Positions 33,353 through 43,700 of a DNA stretch of 64,000 nucleotides are shown in pieces (the stretch's first letter is position 1; each line of letters begins with the position of its first letter). The notes beneath the pieces were generated by a model. The model did no database searches. It was not told the DNA's origin and saw nothing but the letters and a program-made list of their open reading frames with translations. The position numbers and the translations under genes were made by a program. The DNA is from Olleya sp. Bg11-27. GTDB lineage: Bacteria > Bacteroidota > Bacteroidia > Flavobacteriales > Flavobacteriaceae. The stretch lies in assembly GCF_002831645.1 (NCBI RefSeq), contig NZ_CP025117.1, positions 186,001 through 250,000 of the forward strand, given 5' to 3'.

Positions 33353-35314
33353 TTAACGACGTTTCTTTTTAGACTTAAATTGAGCCTTATCTTTTCGTTG
33401 ATTAAAAGGAACCGCATCATTAAACGTGTTTTTAGCATCTCCTTTAGGTGCGTTTTTACGCCATTTTTCCGCTTTCTCTGGTAGTAACACTTTTAGTAAA
33501 TCTTGACGCCCTAATTTGTTTAGGGTCTTTTTGATCCACGCTTTATTTTCATCTTTATACCAGAAGAAAAAACGGTGTTGCTCGTCTTTCTCTTTACGCG
33601 TAATTGGTGTATTTACTTTTTTAAGTGTGTATGGATGGTAACCACTGTAATAAATTACGGTAGCAACAGTCATAGGCGTCGGTGTAAACCCTTGCACTTG
33701 CTCTAACTGAAATCCTAAATCCTTAGTTTCGGCAGCTAAGTTTGCCATATCTTCTACCTCACACGCTGGGTGATTAGATATAAAATACGGAATCAACTGT
33801 AGTTTTAAACCTTTAGCGATATTAATCTTATCAAAACGCTCTTTAAACTTATGAAAGTATTTAAACGATGGTTTACGCATCAGTTTTAATACAGGATCAC
33901 TAGTATGCTCTGGCGCCACTTTAAGTCGACCAGAAACGTGCTTAGTCATCACCTCTTCCGTATAAGCATCAAGCTCTTTAGGATCGGCATTTTTATTAAA
34001 TTCTGGCACCAACATATCGTGTCGTATTCCAGAACCTATAAATGATTTTTTTACTTTTGGATGCTTATCTACCGCTTGATACAAATCCGTTAACGGTTTA
34101 TGTGACGTATCTAAATTACTACATATTACTGGCGAAATACAACTAGGTGCCACACACTTGTCGCAAATAGACTGTACTTTACCCTTCATTTGATACATAT
34201 TAGCACTTGGTCCTCCAATATCACTTAAATACCCTTTAAAATCAGGCATATTAGCAACGGTATCTACTTCTTTTAAAATAGATTCCTGACTACGGGATGC
34301 AATAAATTTTCCTTGGTGTGCTGATATGGTACAAAAGCTACAACCACCAAAACATCCTCTGTGAATGTTGATTGAAAACTTAATCATTTCAAACGCAGGA
34401 ATTGGTCCACGCTTATTATATTTTGGATGTGGTAATCTTGTGTATGGCAAATCAAAAGACGCATCAATCTCCTTTTCCGTCATGGTTGGATAAGGTGGAT
34501 TAATCATTAAGGTCTTCTCTCCTACTTTCTGAAAAATTCGTCTAGCAGCCAATTTATTGGACTCTTGCTCTATAACTTTAAAGTTAGAAGCATACTGTTT
34601 TTTATCACTTAAACATACTTCATGTGATGAGATCTCGATATCTTCCCAATTTGCATTTTTAGGAATACTGTCTCCTTTATCTAAAAGAACTGCAGTTTGT
34701 AATACTGTATTAATACTATTAAAAGGCACCCCTTTTTCAAGTAAACGCACCACTTCACGTAAGGGTTGTTCTCCCATACCGTAAACCAACATGTCTGCTT
34801 TTGAAGTTTCTAAAATAGAAGGCATTAATTGATCACTCCAATAATCGTAATGCGTTACACGACGCAAAGACGCTTCAATACCACCTATTAAAACAGGTGT
34901 ATCTGGCCACTTATCTTTTAAAATTTTAGAATATACTGATGTTGCGTAATCTGGTCTAAACCCAATATCTCCATTTGGAGTATACGCATCTTTATCACGT
35001 TTCTTTTTATTAGCGTTATAATTACTAATCATTGGATCCATACAACCACCTGTAACACCAAAAAATAATTTAGGCTTCCCCATTTTAACAAAATCCTGAA
35101 GATTATCGTTAACATTTGGTTGCGGAACAATGGCTACACGTAAGCCAAAACTTTCTAACATGCGCCCAATTACCGCTGGACCAAACGTTGGATGATCGAC
35201 ATAAGCATCCCCACTAAAAAGGATAACATCTAGTGCTTCCCATCCGCGTATTTTCACCTCTTTGTTTGTGGTAGGTAACCAATCTGAAAGTTTTAATTCT
35301 TGCATAGTCTGCAA
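33353..35314 (-). CDS. YgiQ-family radical SAM protein
   Basis: This protein of 653 residues has an N-terminal region that is YgiQ-specific (LPTTNKEVKIRGWEALDVIL, then FGVTGGCMDPMISNYNANKK). The radical SAM cluster motif is RGCFGGCSFC, with Cys321, Cys325 and Cys328. It continues with ISAHQGKFIASRSQESI, GHPACEVEDM-like sequence (ISNHPACEVEDMA) and QVQGFTPTPMTVATVIYYSG. The C terminus is very basic. The reaction of YgiQ proteins is not settled. It appears as a single gene between the repeat array and the starch locus, and the start could also be the second Met (MQELKL). Confidence 0.93.
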   Translation of the reverse strand: MQTMQELKLSDWLPTTNKEVKIRGWEALDVILFSGDAYVDHPTFGPAVIGRMLESFGLRVAIVPQPNVNDNLQDFVKMGKPKLFFGVTGGCMDPMISNYNANKKKRDKDAYTPNGDIGFRPDYATSVYSKILKDKWPDTPVLIGGIEASLRRVTHYDYWSDQLMPSILETSKADMLVYGMGEQPLREVVRLLEKGVPFNSINTVLQTAVLLDKGDSIPKNANWEDIEISSHEVCLSDKKQYASNFKVIEQESNKLAARRIFQKVGEKTLMINPPYPTMTEKEIDASFDLPYTRLPHPKYNKRGPIPAFEMIKFSINIHRGCFGGCSFCTISAHQGKFIASRSQESILKEVDTVANMPDFKGYLSDIGGPSANMYQMKGKVQSICDKCVAPSCISPVICSNLDTSHKPLTDLYQAVDKHPKVKKSFIGSGIRHDMLVPEFNKNADPKELDAYTEEVMTKHVSGRLKVAPEHTSDPVLKLMRKPSFKYFHKFKERFDKINIAKGLKLQLIPYFISNHPACEVEDMANLAAETKDLGFQLEQVQGFTPTPMTVATVIYYSGYHPYTLKKVNTPITRKEKDEQHRFFFWYKDENKAWIKKTLNKLGRQDLLKVLLPEKAEKWRKNAPKGDAKNTFNDAVPFNQRKDKAQFKSKKKRR

Positions 35315-35472
35315 AAATAGTCAAAAAAAGACTCTTAAACACTATTGTAAAAGGGTTTAGCATATTTTTTAATATAAATAATGCCCTTCTAATCTAACAG
35401 GTAACACTACTGACCCTCAACTAGTTTAAACAAACACCCTTTATTTAATCCATTAATTAAGGTCTATAAAAC

Positions 35473-35502
35473 AGAAAAGTTGGCACGACGTCCAACTTTT
35501 CT
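35473..35502 (-). terminator. Terminator at the end of the minus-strand starch operon
   Basis: AGAAAAGTTGG and CCAACTTTTCT form an 11-bp stem with an 8-base loop. On the minus strand it is followed by GTTTTAT. It lies 19 bp past the last amylase stop. Confidence 0.7.
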
Positions 35503-35520
35503 AACACACTACTAATTCTG

Positions 35521-36945
35521 TTAATTCTGCTTTACAAAGACTTTGTATTCATTAGCAGCCAATGGAATAGCATCTCCTTTTAACACGACCGTTTGATTGG
35601 TCATAAAATCAAGATATTGCCCTTTTTGTGGCAGATTTGCGTTTACACTTGCTTTAGACACATTAGCAATAAAAACAACCTCATCACCTCCATTTGTTCT
35701 TGAAAAAGACAAGATAGCTGTTCCGTTATCAATCGGTGTATATTTTGCTGGTGCTTTTCCTCCGTACAATGCTTTATTACTTTGTTTTAGCGTTGCTAAT
35801 TTTTCTAATAATGCCCATGTGTTTCCTTTGGTATGTGGGAAACTATCTTTTTCAAAGAATAATAACCTGTGATCTAAATCAAACTCTTGTCCCGAATAAA
35901 TTAATGGCATTCCTGGCGTTAAAAAACTTAAGGTTGTCATCATTTCTGAAGCCTCTCCCATACGTTCTTTTACAGTACCATTCCATGAGTTTTCATCATG
36001 ATTGGTTACAAAATTCATTAAAATATCATTGGTTGCATAACGCTCAGCATCTGTTTTCATCACAGTATACCATTCTGACACATCACTGTCTCCTTTTGCA
36101 ATATGGTTCATGGCATGATGTCTATCCCATCCATATCCCATATCAAATAAACCGTCTTCTAACAATTCTGGCTTCCAAGCTTCAGCTAGCATAAAAATGT
36201 CTTTTTTAGCGCGTAATTCAGGAATAGCTTGTTGCCAAAAATTGGTTGGCACAGAACCTGCCACATCACATCTAAAACCATCAACACCTTCTTCTGTCAA
36301 CCAATAGCTCATATCTTTAATCATTGCCTTACGCATCTCTTGATTGTCGTAATTTAAATCTGCAACATCCGTCCAATCCGTATCCAAAGGATGTACTACT
36401 TCTCCTTTATCATTTTGTGTGTAAAATTCTGGATTAGTCTTTAACCAGGTATGATCCCAACCTGTATGATTAGGCACCCAATCCAAAATTACATAAATCC
36501 CGTTATCATGAGCAGTCGTTAATAATGTTCTAAAATCTTCAATCGTTCCAAATTCCGGATTGATTTTAGTAAAATCAGATACTGCATAATAACTTCCTAA
36601 ATATTTATCTTGTTCTGCTTCTGGAAACTCAGATGCAAACTTACTATCCGCTCCTCCAGTTGCTTTACGTTTTGTTTCCGAAATAGGAAAAATGGGCATT
36701 AACCAAATCACTTTTACACCTATTTGTTTTAACTGCGGAATGTCCTTTGTGAATTGTTCAAAGGTCCCTTCTGGGGAATATTGTCTGATATTAGCTTCAT
36801 AAATAACAGCAGTTTCTAAAACTGAATCCGATATGGATTTAAGTACTACTTTTTCTTCTGAAACTGCTTTTGTTTCAGTTTGTTTTTGTTCTTCTTTACA
36901 TGCAAAAACAGTAAGGATTGCTAAGGATAAAATTATTTTTTTCAT
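35521..36945 (-). CDS. GH13 alpha-amylase-family lipoprotein
   Basis: This protein of 474 residues has a lipoprotein signal ending LTVFAC (Cys16), so it is membrane-anchored. The GH13 barrel covers about 45-400: WLMPIFPI, VILDWVPNHTGWDH, GVDGFRCDVAG (nucleophile Asp), DIFMLAEAWKPE (acid/base Glu) and NFVTNHDENSWNG (third acid). A short C-terminal beta domain follows. It probably cleaves maltodextrins in the periplasm or at the surface. It is the last gene of the minus-strand arm, 5 bp after the GH97 gene. Confidence 0.92.
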   Translation of the reverse strand: MKKIILSLAILTVFACKEEQKQTETKAVSEEKVVLKSISDSVLETAVIYEANIRQYSPEGTFEQFTKDIPQLKQIGVKVIWLMPIFPISETKRKATGGADSKFASEFPEAEQDKYLGSYYAVSDFTKINPEFGTIEDFRTLLTTAHDNGIYVILDWVPNHTGWDHTWLKTNPEFYTQNDKGEVVHPLDTDWTDVADLNYDNQEMRKAMIKDMSYWLTEEGVDGFRCDVAGSVPTNFWQQAIPELRAKKDIFMLAEAWKPELLEDGLFDMGYGWDRHHAMNHIAKGDSDVSEWYTVMKTDAERYATNDILMNFVTNHDENSWNGTVKERMGEASEMMTTLSFLTPGMPLIYSGQEFDLDHRLLFFEKDSFPHTKGNTWALLEKLATLKQSNKALYGGKAPAKYTPIDNGTAILSFSRTNGGDEVVFIANVSKASVNANLPQKGQYLDFMTNQTVVLKGDAIPLAANEYKVFVKQN

Positions 36946-36950
36946 GCTAA

Positions 36951-39071
36951 TTATTTTTTTATAATACTTATTGCGACACCACCACCTTCAGCTAAATTTA
37001 AAGTAAGTGTCTCGTTTTTCTTTAAGGTTATTGTTTCTATTTCTAAATCCAATGGATTATCATTCCAATGTGCATTTTTTCCGTCTTTATAAATGATTGC
37101 TGTATACTCTTGATTATCGTCTAAAAAGTCAAACTTAACTTCTAAACTGCGTTTATTTTCATCGGTAATACTTCCTAAAAACCAGTTACCTGTTTTTCGT
37201 TCTTTTCTAGCGATAGTTACATAGTCACCTACTACCCCATTTAATACTTTAGTAGCACTCCAATCTACACCAACATCTTTTATAAACTGTAATGGTTTTG
37301 GGTTAGCCTCATAATGCTCTACTAAATCGGCAGCCATTTGTACTGGACTATAAATAACAACGTATAATGCTAGTTGCTGTGCTAAAGTGGTATTAACCTG
37401 ATTGTCTTTTTTATACTCATCAAACTTAATATTGAAAATTCCTGGAGTAAAATCCACTGGACCAGACAACATTCTAGTAAATGCAACTATAGATAAATGC
37501 TCTGGAGGATTACCTCCATCACTTGACCAAGCGTTAAACTCCTGACCTCTTAATCCTTCGCGAGAAATCGTATTTGGATACGTTCTACGTAAACCTGTTG
37601 CTTTTATTGGTTCGTGAGCATTAATTGCCACTTGGTATTTAGCTGCCTTTTCAACAGTATTATTATAATGTTTTACCATATACTGACCATGATGGTATTC
37701 TCCTTTTGGCAAAATTCTTCCAACATAGCCTGTTTTTACTGTATGAATACCTAAACTTTGCATGAGTGCGAATGCTGCATCTTGTTGCTTCGTATATGTT
37801 GCTGTTGCTGCAGACGTTTCGTGATGCATAATAATATCTACTCCTTTTTCTTTTCCGTAACGCACCACTTCTTTTAAATCGTAATCTGGGTAAGGAGTAA
37901 CAAAATCAAAAACACCTTCTCTATCTTCAAAACCTATCCAATGTTCCCAACCAGTATTCCAACCTTCAACTAACACACCTTTAATATTATTTTTTGCTGA
38001 AAAATCTATAAACCGTTTTACATTTTCTGTAGTTGCACCATGCTTACCATGCGCTTTTCCTGTATCTATCCAATTCCCTCCATCATCACGTGTCATACCG
38101 TAATCCCAAGTCGATTTCCCTAAATGCATTTCCCACCAAACTCCTGTATATTTCATAGGTTGAAACCAAGACATATCTCCTAATTTATTAGGCTCGTTCA
38201 AATTGACAATAAGTTTAGATTCGATTAATTCTGGTGCATCTTTCGCGATTTGAATCGTTCGCCAAGGTGTATTAAAAGGCAAACCACGCTTTACTTTATA
38301 TACTGTGTTTTTAGAACCTACTAAATTACTAGTTAAACTAAAATTATCAGTATCTACTTTTAATGTCATTCCTGAATAATCGACCAAAGCAGCTTCGTGA
38401 AAACTTAAATGTGTACCATCTGCTCCAACCATAGTTACAGGTGTATTTACTGCATTTTCTGGTATGTACGTTTGTGCCAAATTACTATGATTAGCATATT
38501 TTAAAGCATTAACTTCAGATAACTTTGTTGTGTTATATAAATGCTCGTAAATATCCCAATCACCAGGAATCCAAAATGTTTTATAATCTTCAGTTAAATT
38601 AAATTGGGTATTCTCGTTTGTTATTAAAGCTTCATCCCAATTGTCTTGTTTTGGGAATTCGTATCTAAACCCTAAACCATCGTCATAAGCCTTAAATACG
38701 ATATTCACTTTACGTTTTAAGTCTGTTTTTTCTTGTAATTCTAGTTTTAACACGTTGTAATTGTTAACTACAGTTTCTTGTTCTCCCCAAACCATATCCC
38801 AAGTTTGGTTTGTTGAAGTTACAGAAGAATTAATCAATTGTAAATTTTTACTTAATGACGTTGTATTACTAAAATCGAAACCTAAATACGAGGTATCTAC
38901 AACTGTTTTATTATTGAAAAACACTTGATAGTATGCTTGTCCTTCTGCATTAAGATTAAACGCAATTTTTATATTATCACTAGGAGAACTTACTTCTGTT
39001 ATTATTTCTTTTTTAGAAGTACAGGACGCTAAAAACAAACTCAACACTAGTATTATTAATAGTTTTTTCAT
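36951..39071 (-). CDS. GH97 alpha-glucosidase lipoprotein (SusB-like)
   Basis: This protein of 706 residues has a lipoprotein signal ending FLASC (Cys17). It has the GH97 three-part layout: an N-terminal beta-sandwich (about 25-290) with GLGFRYEFP, the TIM barrel (about 300-600) and a C-terminal beta domain. Conserved barrel segments are VLVEGWNTGWEHW, DIIMHHETSAAT, INAHEPIKATGLRRTYPN and REGLRGQEFNAWS. Glu rather than Asp in the AHEP region suggests the inverting, SusB-type branch acting on alpha-glucosides, rather than the retaining galactosidase branch. It would release glucose from the ends of imported oligosaccharides in the periplasm. It lies 2 bp after the upstream GH13 gene. Confidence 0.92.
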   Translation of the reverse strand: MKKLLIILVLSLFLASCTSKKEIITEVSSPSDNIKIAFNLNAEGQAYYQVFFNNKTVVDTSYLGFDFSNTTSLSKNLQLINSSVTSTNQTWDMVWGEQETVVNNYNVLKLELQEKTDLKRKVNIVFKAYDDGLGFRYEFPKQDNWDEALITNENTQFNLTEDYKTFWIPGDWDIYEHLYNTTKLSEVNALKYANHSNLAQTYIPENAVNTPVTMVGADGTHLSFHEAALVDYSGMTLKVDTDNFSLTSNLVGSKNTVYKVKRGLPFNTPWRTIQIAKDAPELIESKLIVNLNEPNKLGDMSWFQPMKYTGVWWEMHLGKSTWDYGMTRDDGGNWIDTGKAHGKHGATTENVKRFIDFSAKNNIKGVLVEGWNTGWEHWIGFEDREGVFDFVTPYPDYDLKEVVRYGKEKGVDIIMHHETSAATATYTKQQDAAFALMQSLGIHTVKTGYVGRILPKGEYHHGQYMVKHYNNTVEKAAKYQVAINAHEPIKATGLRRTYPNTISREGLRGQEFNAWSSDGGNPPEHLSIVAFTRMLSGPVDFTPGIFNIKFDEYKKDNQVNTTLAQQLALYVVIYSPVQMAADLVEHYEANPKPLQFIKDVGVDWSATKVLNGVVGDYVTIARKERKTGNWFLGSITDENKRSLEVKFDFLDDNQEYTAIIYKDGKNAHWNDNPLDLEIETITLKKNETLTLNLAEGGGVAISIIKK

Positions 39072-39073
39072 AA

Positions 39074-40750
39074 TTAAAATTTCTGTTTTTCTATTAAAAT
39101 AATGTTTGCATCTGTTGCAATTGTAACCGTTCCATTTTTAACTTCTAATGTTTGTCCCGAATAAAAATCTTTAACTGTTGTTCCGTTTTCAAACACAGAA
39201 GACACCGTAATAGTTTGTTTTCCTTTAGGTAAGTCTAAACCAATAACAACGTCATCTTTATACTCCCCTTTACTATAACTTCTACTAAAAAGGTAAGGCG
39301 TCTCGCTTATCATCTTATGTTGTCCTGCTCCTACTGCTGGATGATTACGTCTAAATTGACCTAGTTTTTGCCAATGGATTAATAAGTCCTGTTTTTGAGA
39401 TAATTCTTCCCAATTCATGTTACTTCTTAACGTTGCATCTCCTACAGTACCTTCCACAGTTAAATCTCTTGCAGACTCATCTCCATAATAGATTTGAGCA
39501 GTTCCTGGAGACAATAATAAACGGGTAGCAGTTTCGAATGCCTTTTCTCTATTAGCATCAAAAGGTTGCCCATCGTCATGAGAGGTTAAATAATTTAAAA
39601 TACCATAATTTTTTAAGTCATTATTTAAAATACTATCGTAGGTCTTAAACTGCTCTTCATACGTTTGTTGCGCCGCATTCCATTTAAATTCAAAATTGAT
39701 TAAGCTATTAAATGCTTTGTCAAAATAGTTGATTTTTTTATCTCCAAAATCAAAAGCAGTTCCTGCCGAAATTCCGTAATTATAAACTTCTCCGACCATA
39801 TAAAAGTCAGTATCATCTAATACCTTATCAGGGTTGTTCTGCTTAAATTCCGCGAAAGCGTTATCACAAATCGACTTAAACTCTTGCCAAACATAAGCTT
39901 CGGTATGTTTTACGGTATCTACCCTGTAACCATCAATTCCAAAATCAGTGATATAATCGCTTAACCATTTCATGATATAAAAACGAGGTGCGCGAGGATA
40001 ACCCGTTGCCTTAAAAAACGCATCTAACTCTGCGACCTCTTGCTCATAACGCCCTTCTGCTTTCCACTTTTTGACTAATTCAGGTGGTAAAGCGACAGCC
40101 TCATTGCTTTCTGTTTTTATATCTGGAAGATTCTCAACTAACGTACATGTTACTGTATTATCGTAATTTTTATAGTCACATTGTGGTCCCGTTCTTACCC
40201 AATCACTTGGCCAAACAGGATCTTGTTCTGTAACTGGACCTGTGTGATTAATTACTGCATCTAGCAACACCCGAATACCTTTTTTATGCGCCGCATCTAC
40301 TAAATTTTTAAGGTCTGCTTTGTTTCCTAGATTGGCATCAATAGTAGTCCAATCTTTAGTCCAATACCCATGATATCCATACGTGTTTCCTGTTCCTTCA
40401 TTGGTTGCACCGTGAATTTGCTCCACAATTGGAGACATCCAAATCGCATTAACCCCTAAATCGGTAAAATAACCCGCTTCAATCTTTTGGGTAATCCCTT
40501 TTAAATCGCCACCTTCAAAACCACGTAAAACGCCTGTTTCTTTTGTACGTCCGTAGCTAATATCGTTGGTTTTATCGCCATTATTAAAACGATCCGTTAA
40601 CAGAAAATATAAGTTTGCTGCTTCCCAAACAAAAGGTGTTTCCATAGTCTTTGGTTTTTGATTTTCGGCTAAGTCTTGCGCTTCTTTTTTCTTAGTTTTA
40701 CAACTGAAAATAAGCATTGTAATTGCTAATAAAAGTATCCCTTTTCTCAT
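39074..40750 (-). CDS. GH13 alpha-amylase-family lipoprotein
   Basis: This protein of 558 residues has a lipoprotein signal ending MLIFSC (Cys17). GH13 motifs include YFLLTDRFNNGD at the start of the barrel, GVNAIWMSPI, VLLDAVINHTG, IDGYRVDTVKHTE (nucleophile), DFYMVGEVYNYG (acid/base) and NYLTSHDDGQPF. A Cys-bearing insertion around 190-220 (PQCDYKNYDNTVTCTLVEN) may hold a disulfide and is not found in the other amylases of this locus. A C-terminal beta domain with VVIGLDLPKGKQTITV follows. It is co-transcribed, 7 bp after the esterase-GH31 gene and 2 bp before GH97. Confidence 0.92.
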   Translation of the reverse strand: MRKGILLLAITMLIFSCKTKKKEAQDLAENQKPKTMETPFVWEAANLYFLLTDRFNNGDKTNDISYGRTKETGVLRGFEGGDLKGITQKIEAGYFTDLGVNAIWMSPIVEQIHGATNEGTGNTYGYHGYWTKDWTTIDANLGNKADLKNLVDAAHKKGIRVLLDAVINHTGPVTEQDPVWPSDWVRTGPQCDYKNYDNTVTCTLVENLPDIKTESNEAVALPPELVKKWKAEGRYEQEVAELDAFFKATGYPRAPRFYIMKWLSDYITDFGIDGYRVDTVKHTEAYVWQEFKSICDNAFAEFKQNNPDKVLDDTDFYMVGEVYNYGISAGTAFDFGDKKINYFDKAFNSLINFEFKWNAAQQTYEEQFKTYDSILNNDLKNYGILNYLTSHDDGQPFDANREKAFETATRLLLSPGTAQIYYGDESARDLTVEGTVGDATLRSNMNWEELSQKQDLLIHWQKLGQFRRNHPAVGAGQHKMISETPYLFSRSYSKGEYKDDVVIGLDLPKGKQTITVSSVFENGTTVKDFYSGQTLEVKNGTVTIATDANIILIEKQKF

Positions 40751-40757
40751 ATTATAC

Positions 40758-43700
40758 TTAATATTTTATTTGTGTTTTGATGGCTGATGAAGGATTCCAT
40801 TGCACATCAAAACTTAAAATCTTACTAATTTGGTTATAATTGAAATCTAATTTTTTATTGTCTGTTTTTATACGCTTCGGGTCCGATGGAAAATTATGAA
40901 TCACCACCTTTATTTTTTTGCTTGTTGTTGCGTAATTAGAACCAACCTCAGCGTCAAACTGAAGCTCTAGCGCTTTTTTAGTGGTTTTAGAATGAAACTC
41001 TAAAATCTCATATTTCCCTTTTTCAAAAGCATTTTTAGTAGCTCCGTCATCATTATAAAGTGTACGCTTACTTTCTGAAACCGATGCATCAAAATAGTAA
41101 TGTAAGTCCAATGTGTTTCCGTTATACTCCGCTGTACTTTGCATTGGTTTTGCGGTCGGAATAAAAGCACCACCACGAACGTATGTCGGAATGTTATTTT
41201 CTTCCGTTTTCACGGAAAGTGCTTGTCCTCCGTTTACCTTTTTGTCCGTGTAAAAATCAAACCAATTACTGTTTTTAGGAAAGTAAACTTCTGTTTCCGT
41301 TTGATTAGGATTTACAATTGGTGTCACTAAAAAGTCATTCCCCCAAAGGTATGTTGAAGCCTTAGTTTTCAACTTCTCATTGTCTTCTTCTTCAAAAAAT
41401 AAGGCACGCATTAAAGGTGCTCCAGTTTGGTTGTTTTCAAACACCAAGTTATAATTATATGGTAATAATTTATAACGTAATTCGATAGCCTGTTTCGCTA
41501 AGGCTTTAGCTTTATCACTTCTAAACACAGGTTCTGCTGGCACATCTTCTTGTGCATGCGGTCTATAAATAGGTTGAAAAACACCATACTGTAACCAACG
41601 TGCGTATAACTCGTCATCCAAATTAGCGCCTGCAAAACCTCCTAAATCACTATGCATATACGCCAATCCTTGCAGCCCCATTTGTAATGCGATTTCTGGT
41701 TGCGATTGTAATCCGCCCCATGTACGATTAACATCTCCCGACCAAGGAATCATTCCAAAACGTTGCGAACCCGAACTTCCTGCACGCATCAAAATAAATG
41801 GTCTTGTATTTGGCGCATTCTTACTATACATCTCTTGCACTAATTCTGCCCAATTATGACCATAAATATTATGAACTTCGTCTGCTGTTCCTGTGGCGTG
41901 TTGTAATCCTTTAGGATGCACTTCTGGCTCTCCTAAATCGCCCCAAACACCAGAAACACCTAAATCCGATAAGTCTTTATAGATGTTTTGAAACCATTGT
42001 TTGCCTTTTGGGTTATAAATATCTATCAGTCCTGTATTACCAAAATAAAAATCGAATGTAAATGGGTTTCCAAGCGTATCTTTTGCTAAAACATCTTCTT
42101 TAACTGCTTCCTCCCAACGTTTAGATGTGGTTAATACAAACGGCTCTGTTACCAATACCGTTTTTACGTTATTATCCTGCAGTCCTTTTATCATCTGTTT
42201 TGGATTAGGAAATGAATCGCGATCAAATGCTAAATTTCCCATTGTTCCTTGGACGGTTTTTCCAAACCAAAAAATGTCAATAATTATGGCATCTAACGGA
42301 ATCTTCTCGTCTCTAAACTTCTGAACCGTTGCTTCGACTTCTTGTTGCGAATGATAGCCAAAGCGACTAGAAAAATTACCCAAAGCCCATCGCGGTGGCA
42401 TCGGTTGTCTTCCTGTTAATTGCGTGTAGTTTTTTGTTAGATCTAACCAAGAATCGCCAACCACAATTTGATAGGTTTTTCTACCTGAAATGGTTTCGTA
42501 AGTCAGTGTATTATCTTTTTTAGAATCTAAATCTAAAAAGCCAATGGGCGCATTATCAAAATGAATTAAATACTTGTTTGAAGACACCACAATTGGCATC
42601 GTGTAATTCATTAATTCACTACGGTCTTCATAACCATAATGCGCTTTGTTGTATAACTCTAATCGGTTTCCTCTTCGGTTCATGCCTAACGCTCTTGCGC
42701 CTCCGCCGTATAAAACTTCGTCTGGTTTTAAGCTGAAACTAATGGTTTCAAAGTCATCCGTTTTTTGGTAGCCATTTTTTTCTGAAGTTACTTCCTTTCC
42801 ATTATACCAATACCCAATATAAAAAGGTGCCTTGGTTATTTTTACAGTTACCCCTTTAGATTGTAATATTATTTCTGCATCATTTTCATTATAATTGATA
42901 TCCGAAAAAGCCTCTTTTAAAACAACCGCATGTGATGGTTTTAATTTCTGATTATCTGCTGTAGGAACAAATGTTGTTTCTGTAATTTCTGGCGAATAAA
43001 ACTGAATATTATAAATACCATCAGAAACAGTAACCTCTAATTGATTGTTTTTAAAACCTGCACTTACAAATTCTCGTTTTTCAATTGTGTCTTCAAATAA
43101 CCATGTAATTGCTTCTGCAAAGTTATTTCGCCATAAGGCTTCATTATGCTTGCCTTCAGGAACCACTTTGGATTGTATGTTATCCTCTGCAAAACCATTG
43201 TCTTGTAAAACAGTAATCATGTCCTCCATGTCTATTACTGTTTGGCTAATCTCATTATATGCTGTATTATCACCTTCTTTTCCACCTGCTAAGAAATAGA
43301 ATTTGGTATCTTTAAGATTAGCATGTGTTTTTGAAAAGGCAGTTACGGATTCTGGAGCAAACCAATAGGAAGGTGAGTAGACACCAGCCTTACCAAAAAT
43401 TTCAGGATATTTTAAAGCTGCATAATGCGAAATTAAACCACCCATAGAGCTTCCAAAAACAGCAGTGTTATTCCTATCTTTTTTAGTGTCGAAATTAGCA
43501 TCAATGTATGGTTTTAATGTATTCACAATAAAATCTACATACGCTTCTCCTTCCCCTCCACCATATTTACTATTTACCCAAGGGGAATATTCGTCAAGAC
43601 GTTTTGAGTCCCCGTGATCTATACCAACAACGATTAGTTTTAGGTTTTTGTCTTTAAATAATTTATCTAAGGTTTCGTCGACATTCCATTCGCCATAACC

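Noticed and set aside
33199-33484. ORFs across the repeat unit and the YgiQ 3' end
   Set aside because: They translate repeat DNA and terminator sequence and have no conserved features.
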